Shown: positions 8,257 through 17,675, counted from the stretch's first letter. The stretch: DNA of 64,000 bases from Cytobacillus horneckiae (GCF_002835735.1 NZ_PISD01000033.1:38823-102822), one strand, 5' to 3'. Numbers and translations are program-made. Notes: generated by a model from the letters alone, not told the origin.

Positions 8257-9060
8257 ATGCGTGCTGATCGCCTTATTACAATATTATTATTACTGCAAAA
8301 TAATGAAAAAATAACGACAAGAGAACTGGCGAAGCAACTGGAAGTATCCGAACGAACGGTTCATCGTGATATGGAAGCGCTAAGTTCTGCCGGTATTCCT
8401 GTTTTTGCAGAAAGGGGAAAAGCCTCCATTCCTGGCAGTCTAAAAAATGATGCAATAGATGTTTGGAACCGAATCTATATCGATACAGGCACTTGGAGAA
8501 ATTCAGTGGAAAAAATCGATGGTTTTCCACAATTGCAAAAAGCTATCTGGGAAGAACGAATACTTGACATGACTTATAAACGAAGTGACCATACTATAAA
8601 ATCGAGAAAAGTGAACCCTTTGGGGCTAGTAGCCAAAGGGAGAACATGGTACCTGATTGCATCCGAAGCAAACACAATCAAAAGCTTTCGCGCTTCCAGA
8701 ATTTTATCTTTGCACGTAACAGAGGATTTTTTTGTAAGACCAGATAAATTTAAACTTGCAGACTTTTGGGAGCAATCAAAGCAATCATTCGTCAGCAATC
8801 TTCCTACCTTTCTCGTATCAGTTGAAGTATCTCCTGAAATCATTGATAGACTAACGTTTACTGGACGGTTTGTTCAAGTAATTCATATTGACAAAGCCAA
8901 GGAAAACAAATGGATTCCAGTGGACCTACAATTTGACAGTGAAAAAGAGGCTTGCGAATACATTTTAGGATTCGGCAACAAAATGAAAATTGTTCAGCCA
9001 TCCTCATTAATAGAAAAAGTGAAAAAGATGGCGGAAGCAGTAGTTGATTTTTATCGTTGA
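8257..9060 (+). CDS. HTH-WYL transcriptional regulator (YafY-like), internally shortened
   Basis: 267-aa DNA-binding regulator. Residues 1-60 form a DeoR/HTH_11-type winged helix (ITTRELAKQLEVSERTVHRD, then MEALSSAGIPVFAERG); residues about 95-180 form the WYL domain with LGLVAKGRTWYLIAS and FRASRILSL; the rest is the WCX-like C-terminus. Relatives usually carry about 45 more residues between the HTH wing and the WYL domain, including the GGW/L segment; here the chain passes directly from AERGKAS to a region resembling the end of that linker, so an in-frame deletion is likely. Ribosome site AAGGAG. Divergent from the SDR gene it probably controls. Confidence 0.85.
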   Translation: MRADRLITILLLLQNNEKITTRELAKQLEVSERTVHRDMEALSSAGIPVFAERGKASIPGSLKNDAIDVWNRIYIDTGTWRNSVEKIDGFPQLQKAIWEERILDMTYKRSDHTIKSRKVNPLGLVAKGRTWYLIASEANTIKSFRASRILSLHVTEDFFVRPDKFKLADFWEQSKQSFVSNLPTFLVSVEVSPEIIDRLTFTGRFVQVIHIDKAKENKWIPVDLQFDSEKEACEYILGFGNKMKIVQPSSLIEKVKKMAEAVVDFYR

Positions 9061-9431
9061 TTTTTTTACGTCACTCCCAGTTGGTTTTACGCCACTCTCA
9101 TTATTTAGCGATTATGCTATACTAGTATGAGTAACTTAATAGTTTGGGTGGGAGGTTACTTTCCCTTTTTTATGGCACACAAATACACAAAAGAGCATCT
9201 CATATGAAGGAATGCTCTTATCTATTTAAATGAAAGCCTTTGTCATTATTGTTATTGGTTATTCGAATGGATGGGTTGAACCCCCATTGCATGCGATTTC
9301 TTGTTCATTCACTGATTGTTTTCCCTTTCATGGCAATCCTTCTTTTTGATTGATAGAAATGAAAAAGACAGCCGGAGTGGCTGACTTTTTCTATATAGGA
9401 GAAAGGAAAATCAAAGGAGAGTGTAGCGAAA
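9061..9431. other. Intergenic region with two stem-loops, no gene seen
   Basis: A 371-bp gap. It holds an AGAGCAT/ATGCTCT hairpin (about 9191-9220), oriented to end minus-strand transcripts, and AAGTCAGCC/GGCTGtCTT-type stem at 9360-9391 flanked by A and T runs. A TATACT hexamer occurs at 9117. At 9068 and 9089 the motif ACGYCACTC occurs twice, faintly like the intergenic repeats elsewhere in the window. No conserved reading frame. Confidence 0.5.
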
Positions 9432-9611
9432 ATGAAAACTTTCTTAATTTTATTTCTAGGCTTGGTAGGAATTGTTATAGGAGCTGCTTTATTAGCAATT
9501 GAAAACGATGGCGCAGCATTTCAAACTAGGTTCATTTTTAAATTATGTGGACTATTCATATTTGGTGGAACAATCTTTTTGGTTCAAAGGTATTGGAAAT
9601 CTATAGAGTAG
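9432..9611 (+). CDS. Small two-helix membrane protein, unknown function
   Basis: 59-residue reading frame starting MKTFLILFLGLVGIVIGAAL, preceded by AAAGGAGAG. Two hydrophobic segments (about 3-23 and 34-52) are joined by a polar loop with END and R; the C-terminus is basic (QRYWKSIE). It sits between two terminator-like hairpins, which supports a separate small transcript. Not recognised as a known family. Confidence 0.55.
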   Translation: MKTFLILFLGLVGIVIGAALLAIENDGAAFQTRFIFKLCGLFIFGGTIFLVQRYWKSIE

Positions 9612-9629
9612 AAATAAAGCATATAATAA

Positions 9630-9677
9630 AAAATCCAAGCTGGGAAATCAAATATCCTTCTCCTATGCTTGGATTTT
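9630..9677. terminator. Probable terminator after the small membrane gene
   Basis: AAAATCCAAGC and GCTTGGATTTT form an 11-bp stem with a long 26-base loop and T-rich end. The remaining gap to 9903 shows a short CCCC/GGGG hairpin at 9731-9747 before seven T and no recognisable gene. Confidence 0.6.
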
Positions 9678-9903
9678 GTATTATGATTAATGAGTTTTTT
9701 TAGTAATGATGAAAAATGTTTCGGCTGTGCCCCCAAGAAAGGGGACTTTTTTTAGAAATCAACTCTTTAAACATAATATCAAGAGAGTATCTAGAAATTC
9801 ATTTTGAACATAATTAAGAAAATCAATATCGTGCTCGTTCATTTAAAGTTTCAAATTCCTTTTTGATCGGCACTCTGAAGAGAATACATTAGTAGCCTCC
9901 CCT

Positions 9904-12279
9904 TTACTTTTTCCCTTCTGGTAATAAAATTAGCTCTTCACCGGATGGCTGTTTCAATGTAGTTGTATGATAGGTGCCATCCGCCCAGTCTTCAAACTGA
10001 TTATCGTACCAGTTACTTTTCACATGACCAGATTGACCTGGACCAACTAAATGATAAGCTTCATTCGGATTCGCCATATCTATGACAAATCTCCAAGAGC
10101 CGCCATGATTGACGGTGCCTTTTTCATCAAATGCGGAGGCTTTAACAGTAACCGCACTTCCTCCAACTGGAATGCCTCCTTTGGAATTAAACAAATAATT
10201 CATTGGCGAAACACTTGATAATGGATGATTGAAGCGCACTTGATGGAAGCTACCCCATTCCCACTTATCCATATTCTTAACTTCGGATTCTTCAATTTGA
10301 GCAAGTGTCTGTTCTAAGGAAGTTAACAGGACCTCTTCTAATCCACCCGCCTCTTCAATCCAAGGGCCAGGATTCCCGTCAAACGCCCGGCGCAGCAATT
10401 GATCAATGGCTGCCCTTTTGCCGCTAAACAGTTCAAGCGTCTTCTCTGGTATACTATCAGCAAGAAGCACATTGCCAATCTTTGTCATCCATACGTTGAA
10501 TATATAAGGTGCTGCTGCTGCTTTCTTATCATAAAAGTCCCAATCTCCTAGAACCGTTAATACCTCATCTACTCTATCATCCGATACATTGCTCAATACT
10601 TCTACAAACTGCGGAACAAATTCTTCTGCCTGCAGATTTTTTTCATCCATCTGCAAGTCCATCATATCGGCTGCAGTCAGCTTGTCATTTGCACGGAGCA
10701 CTTCCTGAATGCGCATCTGCCGATAAGGCTGAGCCCAGTTATGGCTAATATGATACGGATAGTCATCACTAATGACTTTATTATTGGCAGTGGATATAAA
10801 GCCTTCATTCGGGTTCACTGTTTTTGGAAGTTCATCATAAGGAATATAGTCTTTCCATCCGTATTCATCCGTCCATCCTGGTACAGGAAGCATGCCGTCT
10901 CCTTTCTTTCTAATTGGAATCTTCCCATTCGCTTTAAAAGCGATATTGCCTTCCCCATCAGCTACAACAAAGTTTTGTGCCGGAGTTTCAAATTGCTGTA
11001 ATGCCTCTTCGAATTGTTCCCAGTTTTCCGCTTTATTCATATTTAATATAGCTTCGAGCTCTGCGGATGGCTGTAGTGCTGTCCATTGCAAGGAAAGCAC
11101 TGTGTCGCTCCCTGCATCGGCCGCAAATTCTGAAATGACAGGGCCATGACGGGTAACTGTCACTTCATAATCCAATGTTTTTCCGTCCTTCACTTTAATT
11201 GGCTCAGAAATCACTTCTGCCTCTTCCCATTTATCATTATATAAAAATTGTGTTGGATTCTCTGGATTTCTTTTTTCAATATATAAATCTTGTACATCTG
11301 GTCCAGTATTTGTCACGCCCCAGGCAACGTTTTCGTTATGCCCGAGAATGATACCAGGGATGCCTGCAAAAATGACACCACTCACATTCATTTCATTTGT
11401 TTCAAGATGTGTTTGGTACCAAATGGAAGGTGTAGCAAGCCCTAGATGCGGATCGTCTGCTAGGATCGCTTTCCCGCTTTCCGTCTTTTCTCCACTCACA
11501 ACCCAGTTGTTGCTGCCATTAAATTCATGGGGAATCACAGCACTGGCGAAAGATTTGCTTATATCAAGTTTTTCTTTTCCGATGATGTAAGGAGCATTTT
11601 CTGGATATTCCGGGAAAAGATCATATGCCTTTTCTTTTGGAAATTCTTCTAAAAGATATTGCCGGAATGCTTGACTTTGCCAATGCCCCCCGAGATCAAA
11701 AGCCATATACTTTCCAATGGTTAATGAATCGGCAGGTGTCCAATCCTCTGGTTCATAACCAAGAATCGTAAATTCAATCGGCCATTTCCCGTTTTCGCGA
11801 AGCTCTGCAATATAAAGGTTTACCCCTTCAGCAAACGCTTTCAGAGCATCCATACCTAAATCAGTATAGCGGTCTGCTGACGCTTCTGCCGCTCGTCTAA
11901 GTCCCAATGTCCGAAAATACTTATCCGTCTTTACAGCAGATTCTCCAATCACTTCACTTAACTGCCCTGATGCCTGCCGTCTGCTTAAATCCATTTGAAA
12001 TAGGCGATCTTGGGCCTGAATATATCCCTGTGCTAAAAAAAGATCATGATTATTGGCTGCAGTAATATGGGGAACGCCCATATCATCCCTAACAACTGTT
12101 ACTGGCTCACTCAATCCAGAAAGAGAGATTTCCCCTTCAATTTCCGGTAGTGAACGATTTAAATAGAAATTGGCGCTAATTAAAACGATGATGAAAATAG
12201 CAACTACTACCGCTAATATCCATAAGGATACTTTCTTCCATTTTGCTAATGGCTTCCGCTTTGCTGCAACTACTTCCAC
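9904..12279 (-). CDS. Penicillin acylase family Ntn hydrolase, membrane-anchored
   Basis: Large amidase of the penicillin G acylase / AHL acylase superfamily, about 790 aa. An N-terminal membrane helix (WILAVVVAIFIIVLISANFY) anchors or exports it. The alpha-chain block VRDDMGVPHITAANNHDLFL and AQDRLFQMDLSRR is followed by a spacer and the autocatalytic site GSNNWVVSG, whose Ser would become the N-terminal nucleophile of the beta chain; the DPHLGL block follows. GTG at 12279 is chosen because GGAGG lies eight bases upstream; an ATG five codons earlier contains that site. Physiological substrate unknown: quorum-signal or peptide-amide hydrolysis are possibilities. Single gene. Confidence 0.88.
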   Translation of the reverse strand: MEVVAAKRKPLAKWKKVSLWILAVVVAIFIIVLISANFYLNRSLPEIEGEISLSGLSEPVTVVRDDMGVPHITAANNHDLFLAQGYIQAQDRLFQMDLSRRQASGQLSEVIGESAVKTDKYFRTLGLRRAAEASADRYTDLGMDALKAFAEGVNLYIAELRENGKWPIEFTILGYEPEDWTPADSLTIGKYMAFDLGGHWQSQAFRQYLLEEFPKEKAYDLFPEYPENAPYIIGKEKLDISKSFASAVIPHEFNGSNNWVVSGEKTESGKAILADDPHLGLATPSIWYQTHLETNEMNVSGVIFAGIPGIILGHNENVAWGVTNTGPDVQDLYIEKRNPENPTQFLYNDKWEEAEVISEPIKVKDGKTLDYEVTVTRHGPVISEFAADAGSDTVLSLQWTALQPSAELEAILNMNKAENWEQFEEALQQFETPAQNFVVADGEGNIAFKANGKIPIRKKGDGMLPVPGWTDEYGWKDYIPYDELPKTVNPNEGFISTANNKVISDDYPYHISHNWAQPYRQMRIQEVLRANDKLTAADMMDLQMDEKNLQAEEFVPQFVEVLSNVSDDRVDEVLTVLGDWDFYDKKAAAAPYIFNVWMTKIGNVLLADSIPEKTLELFSGKRAAIDQLLRRAFDGNPGPWIEEAGGLEEVLLTSLEQTLAQIEESEVKNMDKWEWGSFHQVRFNHPLSSVSPMNYLFNSKGGIPVGGSAVTVKASAFDEKGTVNHGGSWRFVIDMANPNEAYHLVGPGQSGHVKSNWYDNQFEDWADGTYHTTTLKQPSGEELILLPEGKK

Positions 12280-12351
12280 TGCCATGACCTCCATTTTTAT
12301 TTTTCTAACATATTTATTCGTGAAACAGATACCTTTTACCTACTATTCCAT

Positions 12352-12385
12352 AAAAAAAAACGACTTCAATTGTGAGAAGCCGTTT
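12352..12385 (-). terminator. Terminator after the GNAT gene
   Basis: AAACGGCTTC pairs with GAAGTCGTTT on the minus strand, followed by eight T. Located just past the stop at 12387. Confidence 0.75.
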
Positions 12386-12386
12386 C

Positions 12387-12929
12387 TTATTTATTCCATT
12401 CTTCAGCTAGCATTCCGTAAACAACTAAATCAGCATAATGGTCATAGAGCCATTCAGCTTGTCTAATAATCCCCTCTTGCTTAAAACTCAATCTCTCAGG
12501 TATACTTCTGCTTTTATAATTTTGTACAGCAGCACGAATCTCTATCTTGTTCAAGCCAAGCTGATTTAAGCCGTAGTTGGTCAATGCTTTTGCGACTCTT
12601 GACATAATTCCCATACCCTGAAAAGCACCGTCCAGCCAATATCCAATATACGCTGTTTTGTTTGACCAATTGATTTCATTAAAGCCTGCGATTCCCACGA
12701 TTTCATTCCGATACAAAATAACAGCAGTTAGCCCTTTATTTTCCATTATTCTTTTTAAGCATCCTTCAATAAATAGCTCAGAGTTCTTTAAGTTCTTTGT
12801 TCCATCCACCCATGGCAGCCATTCTCTTAAATATTCCCGTGAAGTATCAATGATTGCAAATATCTTTTCAGAATCTTGAAGCTCAATGGCTCTCAGCACT
12901 AGTTCATCATCCACATTAACAAGAATCAT
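12387..12929 (-). CDS. GNAT family N-acetyltransferase (RimL/YdaF-like)
   Basis: 180-aa acetyltransferase resembling ribosomal-protein serine/alanine acetylases. Seen: ELVLRAIELQDSEKIFAIID near the N-terminus, REWLPWVDGTKN (typical of the YdaF/RimL group), the substrate strand GIAGFNEINWSNKTAYIGYW, and AFQGMGIMSRVAKALTNYG as the acetyl-CoA loop. It departs from the canonical QxxGxG/A by GMGIM. The start at 12929 follows TGGAG at a spacing of seven; an in-frame ATG two codons upstream is too near. Acceptor unknown. Confidence 0.82.
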   Translation of the reverse strand: MILVNVDDELVLRAIELQDSEKIFAIIDTSREYLREWLPWVDGTKNLKNSELFIEGCLKRIMENKGLTAVILYRNEIVGIAGFNEINWSNKTAYIGYWLDGAFQGMGIMSRVAKALTNYGLNQLGLNKIEIRAAVQNYKSRSIPERLSFKQEGIIRQAEWLYDHYADLVVYGMLAEEWNK

Positions 12930-13064
12930 ATTCATTCTCCATGCTTTTTTGGTATAGTATAACAGTCTTGTAGGTTGAGAGATAATCATCCCTATCAACG
13001 CTTCGTATTAAATTTATTAATCATCTCAGCTTTTCTCGCTTTCAATAATAAACAGTGCCACAAA

Positions 13065-13592
13065 TTATTCATTTAACGGATAAATTTTAAACTTCACTTC
13101 TCCAATTAAGGATTCTTCCTCAATGAATCCGAATTCCCTGCTGTCATAGCTTTTTTGACGATTGTCCCCTAATACAAAATAATAGCCTTCAGGAACGGTT
13201 TGCTTGCCAGTTAATTCATTTAACGTAAAATCCGCAGTTATTGTATTGACCATTAATCGATATTCCCTTTTGACATATGGCTCTTCAAAAGCTTGTCCGT
13301 TTACATAAAGAATATCATCCTTCATCTCAATTTCATCGCCAGGTACACCGATTACTCTTTTTACATATTTTTCGTTCTCCTCAGGCGCATGGAAGACAAC
13401 CATGTCAAAACGATCAATGGTGCTCGTTTTACTTACGAATATCCAATTATTTTCCTCAAATGTCGGCGACATTGACTCTCCCTTAACTGTCATCGGAGAA
13501 AAAATAAATTGGCGGCATATAAATGCTATAAGAAGCGCCAAAAGAAGTGTTTTCATCCATGATATGAGGTCCTCTTTTATGACGGGGTTCAT
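13065..13592 (-). CDS. Type I signal peptidase (SipS-like)
   Basis: 175-aa membrane-anchored signal peptidase I that removes signal peptides from exported proteins. One N-terminal helix (about residues 13-31) is followed by the catalytic GESMSPTF with Ser40, the general base Lys78 in YVKRVIGVPGD, and the family's GDNRQKSYDSREFG block near the C-terminus. Size and layout match the small Gram-positive SipS group. Bacillaceae usually carry several such paralogues. Start has an AGGAGGAG site. Its neighbours give no hint of a dedicated substrate, although lipoproteins and an exported acylase are encoded nearby. Confidence 0.93.
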   Translation of the reverse strand: MNPVIKEDLISWMKTLLLALLIAFICRQFIFSPMTVKGESMSPTFEENNWIFVSKTSTIDRFDMVVFHAPEENEKYVKRVIGVPGDEIEMKDDILYVNGQAFEEPYVKREYRLMVNTITADFTLNELTGKQTVPEGYYFVLGDNRQKSYDSREFGFIEEESLIGEVKFKIYPLNE

Positions 13593-13655
13593 TCATTCTC
13601 CTCCTAATTTTCATTAATAGAAGAATTCGCCGTTAATGATGGATTTCCCTCCTTA

Positions 13656-14699
13656 TTACCTATGTAAATAGCTTTTCATTTCATCATTTAGCCATTTTAA
13701 TGACTGTAATTTCAAGGAATAATGTGAATTTTTCATATCTACTAATTTGGCCGAGCGAAGGATTTTTAAATGATGATGGGCTGTTGTCTTGCCCAAGTCT
13801 AACCGATTGGTTATCTCCTGAAGGCTATAATCTCTTTCGAAAAGCAATTTAATCATCTTCATGCGTGTTTCATCCCCAAGCGCCTTGTATCGCAGTACAA
13901 GAGAATGATTAGGTGTATATTGGTCAGATGGATCAATACTCTCATTTGAAATTGGATAATAAAAAACCTTTGTTTCCTCTATGTCTGCTTCTATATTCCA
14001 TGGGCGATAAGTATATTGTGGGATAAGAAGAACTGAATTCACACTAGGTTCAGGTTGATAGACAATACCACCTGTTACCCATTCTACCAATTCTTCGGCT
14101 GGCATTTTTTCCTCCATTTGCTGTTTCATTTGAAAATCCGTATGTAACATTCGATATAACTCTTCCTCCTGCTCCTTAATAACTGCGTCATACCATCCTG
14201 TCATTACCGAAATCAAATGATTTTTTAAAAGGCCAATGTCACCTAAACTAATAAATTCGATATACTGTGAAAAAAAAGAATTATCCTTTGTCAATTCCTG
14301 CATTTCATAGATAGCTTCCTTCTCCATACTAGATGCATCGCATCTTAATTGCTGATAACAAGTGCCTAAAAATGGCAGACAGATAAATTTTAGCGTCTGC
14401 ATAGACAAATTATTAATATAAGTAGTAAATTCCTCAATTTCAGTGAAGTTCTTTTGATGAAGAAGTTGCAGCAATGCCTTCCATGTATTGTGCTCATGGA
14501 CAAATTCCAATTCTTCCAATAGTTCTTGCGGCAATGAATCTTTTATTTCCTGCCATTTATCTTCAGATTTCTCCATTGTGTGGTGCAACGGTGTATTTGT
14601 AATGGCAGCAATTCCTAGTGCACATTCCCAAAGTAGGGAAAATTCCATCTTAATTTGGTAAGTCTCTCTCCTTCTGCTCGTATGTCTAATTAATTCCAT
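13656..14699 (-). CDS. ArsR-type regulator with a long N-terminal domain
   Basis: 347-aa protein. The last 90 residues are a clear ArsR-type winged helix: LRYKALGDETRMKMIKLLF, then ITNRLDLGKTTAHHHLKIL as recognition helix. The first 250 residues are mostly helical, contain several Trp and Glu-rich segments and no motif I recognise; similar long N-terminal regions occur in Bacillus ArsR-like regulators of unknown function. No metal-binding CVC motif. The start at 14699 follows GAGGTGAC; a frame extending further up has no ribosome site. A regulatory role is inferred from the HTH only. Confidence 0.75.
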   Translation of the reverse strand: MELIRHTSRRRETYQIKMEFSLLWECALGIAAITNTPLHHTMEKSEDKWQEIKDSLPQELLEELEFVHEHNTWKALLQLLHQKNFTEIEEFTTYINNLSMQTLKFICLPFLGTCYQQLRCDASSMEKEAIYEMQELTKDNSFFSQYIEFISLGDIGLLKNHLISVMTGWYDAVIKEQEEELYRMLHTDFQMKQQMEEKMPAEELVEWVTGGIVYQPEPSVNSVLLIPQYTYRPWNIEADIEETKVFYYPISNESIDPSDQYTPNHSLVLRYKALGDETRMKMIKLLFERDYSLQEITNRLDLGKTTAHHHLKILRSAKLVDMKNSHYSLKLQSLKWLNDEMKSYLHR

Positions 14700-14909
14700 A
14701 TGTGTCACCTCTTTTTTATGCTTACTCACATTCTATATCCTTAAAAATGGTAATTCAATCAATTTGGAATATTTAATTTATTATGAGTGTCTCTTACTAT
14801 GAGGTTATGACTACACTATGGTGCATATTAGTATCATACTGGAAAAATCCTCATCCCTTTTACAGGCATTAAATAAAAACCAGTTGTCAATCGATCATTT
14901 TAACAAATA

Positions 14910-15362
14910 TTATTCTATCACATAGCAATGCGTCGATTGTGGATATCTATCACTTTTTATAAAACCAAAGGAAGTATAAAAATCAGCTGCGCCAGCAGTA
15001 TCGGTATGCAATACAATCACCTTAAAACCGCCGCCGGCATCCTTAATTATTCTATTTAATAATTGCGTGCCTACTCCTGTTCGCCTGGCATTCTTTGATA
15101 CATAAAACCTCCTCAGTCTTCCAATACTAGGCTGAAAGGCATACGGATCGATGTTTATGCCGCCGATTGCTATCAGCCTATCCTCCTTATATACGCCGTA
15201 AAGCCCCTCCCCTTCTTTATCAAAACGGTTTACCCCGCTTATATATTCATTCAGCAATCGGAGGAGAAAATGGTAGCCTTCTTCACTGCTCTCCTCAATT
15301 AGGTGATGAATTGTAAAATGATTAAGTAGCTTTATTTTTTGAATTGTCATTGTTACTTCCAT
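14910..15362 (-). CDS. GNAT family N-acetyltransferase
   Basis: 150-aa acetyltransferase. The core strand YKEDRLIAIGGINID is followed by GRLRRFYVSKNARRTGVGTQ, a textbook RxxGxG/A acetyl-CoA loop, and a C-terminal HTDTAGAADFYTSFGFIKS. It begins two bases after the stop of the preceding GNAT gene (TAG-A-ATG), so the two are probably translated together; an ATG four codons downstream with GGAAG upstream is an alternative start. Acceptor unknown. Confidence 0.82.
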   Translation of the reverse strand: MEVTMTIQKIKLLNHFTIHHLIEESSEEGYHFLLRLLNEYISGVNRFDKEGEGLYGVYKEDRLIAIGGINIDPYAFQPSIGRLRRFYVSKNARRTGVGTQLLNRIIKDAGGGFKVIVLHTDTAGAADFYTSFGFIKSDRYPQSTHCYVIE

Positions 15363-15363
15363 T

Positions 15364-15816
15364 CTAGTAAGGTATTTTTCTTACTTTCTGTAAAATTAAC
15401 TCCGGTTGATCTACAGCTTCAAAGCCAAATCGTTCATACAATGTATGAGCATCCTTCGTAGCAAGCATAAATTTGCGAATATCTTGTAAATCGGGATGCC
15501 AGACAATTGTTTCTACGAGCCATTTCGATAAACCGAGTCCGCGATAAGCAGGTAAAATAAAGACATCGCATAGATAAGCAAACGTTGCGGAATCTGTGAT
15601 TACACGGGCAAATCCAACTTGTTCATATAAGGTATGCACATCCCCTTTATAAACGCCAAAAACTAATGGCGTTTGATCAATTGACTTCATTACAATTTCT
15701 TTTGGTATATTTTCAGACCAATAAGCGTCAGTATGTAAAAAATCAAAAATGATATGACGATCTAAATAATCCTTATTTGTTGAAATTGTAAATTCCCCAT
15801 GTTTCTTATCTCTCAT
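15364..15816 (-). CDS. GNAT family N-acetyltransferase
   Basis: 150-aa acetyltransferase of the YitH/YjdJ-like group. Seen are LVFGVYKGDVHTLYEQVGFARVITD, the strand YLCDVFILPAYRGLGLSKWL with the acetyl-CoA loop AYRGLG, and LATKDAHTLYERFGFEAVD at the end. Start at 15816 is set by GGGGGAG; the open frame continues 12 codons upstream without signal. First gene of a two-gene GNAT pair. Confidence 0.82.
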   Translation of the reverse strand: MRDKKHGEFTISTNKDYLDRHIIFDFLHTDAYWSENIPKEIVMKSIDQTPLVFGVYKGDVHTLYEQVGFARVITDSATFAYLCDVFILPAYRGLGLSKWLVETIVWHPDLQDIRKFMLATKDAHTLYERFGFEAVDQPELILQKVRKIPY

Positions 15817-15884
15817 TATTCTCCCCCTCAAAATGACCCCCAGCATTTTCAATGCATTGAACGGCGTATGTGTACATGAAACTA

Positions 15885-15920
15885 TTCCCCTGAGGGCTTT
15901 TCCGGCCTCCTACAGGGGAA
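15885..15920. terminator. Stem-loop, possible terminator
   Basis: TTCCCCTG and CAGGGGAA form an 8-bp stem enclosing a second small GAGG/CCTC hairpin, between the stop of the YfiT-like gene and the GNAT pair. There is no T tract, so termination is uncertain. Confidence 0.35.
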
Positions 15921-15941
15921 CCTTATAGTCATATATTTGAG

Positions 15942-16463
15942 TTACCATTTCTTCCGGCCCTTCAAACTTGTGATTTGCGCCAAATGGTGGCGGCCGTGCC
16001 ATGCATATGTACCAATGCATTCTCCCACAGTTAACAGCCCTGATTCCGGATGATAAAACATTTTATTTAATTCCTCATGATTCAAGTCTTTTAAAACAAC
16101 AATCCAATGTAAATGCAAAGTTTCAAGTAATGTCAATGATGCCTCAACAGGCAGGCGGTAATTTGGCAGCTTCGCCCATTCCGCTTCCTTATAATCCTTT
16201 ATGACAGGCTGATCTTCTGTTAAAGCAAGCTTCATCCGTATATAAGCATTCATATGACTATCTGCTAAATGGTGGACAACTTGCCTGACAGTCCAGCCGC
16301 CTTCTCTATATGGCGTATCCAGCTGCTCATCTGTTAAATCCCCTACTGCCCTTCTAAGCATATAAGGCAGGCTTTCAATTTCCATCATCCAGCCTCTAAT
16401 CACATTGGGTGTTAATTTCCCATTAAAATCAAACTTGCCGATTGGATATCTTTCGTCCATCAA
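15942..16463 (-). CDS. YfiT/BstA-family DinB-type transferase
   Basis: 173-aa member of the DinB/YfiT superfamily, annotated in Bacillus as putative metal-dependent or bacillithiol transferase. The family's N-terminal RYPIGKFDFNGKLTP and the metal-binding histidines are present: His64/65 in RQVVHHLADSH and a late pair in YAWHGRHHLAQIT. The bundle and length match B. subtilis YfiT. The likely role is conjugation of bacillithiol to electrophiles, but that is known only for relatives. Start with AGAAGGGA upstream. Confidence 0.85.
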   Translation of the reverse strand: MMDERYPIGKFDFNGKLTPNVIRGWMMEIESLPYMLRRAVGDLTDEQLDTPYREGGWTVRQVVHHLADSHMNAYIRMKLALTEDQPVIKDYKEAEWAKLPNYRLPVEASLTLLETLHLHWIVVLKDLNHEELNKMFYHPESGLLTVGECIGTYAWHGRHHLAQITSLKGRKKW

Positions 16464-16649
16464 AAGATCCCTTCTTTCGATTAAATATTCTAATTATTCA
16501 ACCTGTACTTCGCATTGATTAAGCGGACACAATCAGCTTAGACAAATTGAACCTTAACATAATACATTGGCATTCTAACGCGGCCACACGTCCGTGACCG
16601 ATAGCAAACACTCTCCTTGTGACTTTCCAAGCCTGTTACATTCAGCAGA

Positions 16650-17315
16650 TTATTGATTTAAAACACCAAGCTTAAGAAAATCTAAAAACTCGTTGACAGT
16701 TACAAATGCTGAGTCTGGAATAACGGTAAACTCCTCTGTTTGCCCATCAGGAAGCCAATGAACACCCGCTGTATAAATATTTGCCTTTTGCCCTGCTATA
16801 ATGTCCGCATCACTATCACCTAAAAAGATTGACTCTTCTGTTCTCTCATTTAATTGCTCAAGAGCAATAAGTAATCCTTCAGGGTCCGGTTTTGGTTTTG
16901 CAACATCATCACCTGTAATCATCGTGTCAAAATATCCGTCCATACGTAAAGCGTTTAAGGAAATATCCAAACTTCGCCTTGCTTTTCCCGTTACGATCCC
17001 CAGCTTTACATCATGTTCTTTCAAAAACAATATTAAGTCATTAATTTCACGACTTACTTCAACGAATCGATGATGTTCTTTTTCATAGACAGAGTAATAT
17101 AGCTCAATCGCCTGGTCTTTATCTTCATAATTTAAATGATTTCTGATGATTCCAGTTTCTGAAGGGCCAAACATGGCTTTCACTTTTTGTGAAGAAAGGT
17201 CTTTATAATCGAAGGTTTTAAACACAACTTGAAATGCGTGGATACATAGCGGTAATGTATTCGCCAACGTTCCGTCAAAATCAAATAATACAGCCCGAAT
17301 GACACTCACCCCCAT
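16650..17315 (-). CDS. HAD-superfamily phosphatase (PpaX/phosphoglycolate phosphatase-like)
   Basis: 221-aa HAD hydrolase. Motif I is LFDFDGTLANT with nucleophile Asp12 and Asp14, motif II IVTGKARRSL, motif III Lys in KPKPDPEGL and motif IV FLGDSDADIIAG. The helical cap after motif I places it in the subfamily of PpaX and phosphoglycolate phosphatases. The beginning is ambiguous: GGGGGTGAG overlaps the first codons, so translation may begin at a GTG two codons in or even at the ATT before RAVLFDFDG. Substrate unassigned. Confidence 0.82.
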   Translation of the reverse strand: MGVSVIRAVLFDFDGTLANTLPLCIHAFQVVFKTFDYKDLSSQKVKAMFGPSETGIIRNHLNYEDKDQAIELYYSVYEKEHHRFVEVSREINDLILFLKEHDVKLGIVTGKARRSLDISLNALRMDGYFDTMITGDDVAKPKPDPEGLLIALEQLNERTEESIFLGDSDADIIAGQKANIYTAGVHWLPDGQTEEFTVIPDSAFVTVNEFLDFLKLGVLNQ

Positions 17316-17362
17316 AGCTCTATTATAATATAAAAATTGTAAAAATATTTAGTTTTATTAAA

Positions 17363-17657
17363 TTATTTATTACGGTATCTCAAAAGCACAACACCCGATT
17401 GAAATTGTTTTACTTCAATTAAATCTAATTGATGGAGCTTATCGCTTTGAAACATTTCCTTTCCTCTCCCAAGGATGAACATAAATTCGATATTCGTCAA
17501 TCAGATTAAGATCCATAAATGCAGCTGCGATCTCTGCACCTCCGAGAATCATATTTTTTCCCGCATTAAAATGTTGCCTAAGCTCCGCATCAGGAATCGA
17601 CCAGCCAATGTCTCCAGAATCAGCTTCTATATATCCATCAAGCGAAACCATCATTGA
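17363..17657 (-). pseudogene. Decayed dihydrofolate-reductase-like (RibD C-terminal family) gene
   Basis: The minus strand begins MMVSLDGYIEADSGDIGW, the opening of the YyaP/YwjB dihydrofolate-reductase-like family, then jumps to GKNMILGGAEIAAAFMDLNL and IDEYRIYVHP, which are normally about 60 residues later, so an internal deletion is evident. After VHP the frame shifts; in the new frame one reads LGRGKEMFQ and VKQFQSGVVLLRYRNK, the usual C-terminus, ending at 17363. The start region also lacks a proper initiation codon. The gene is therefore dead. Confidence 0.75.
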
Positions 17658-17675
17658 ATAAATGTCTCGATTCTC

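Noticed and set aside
10892..11149. Several 70-100 codon plus-strand frames opposite the acylase gene
   Set aside because: They are antisense shadows of a well-conserved 790-codon gene and lack ribosome sites.
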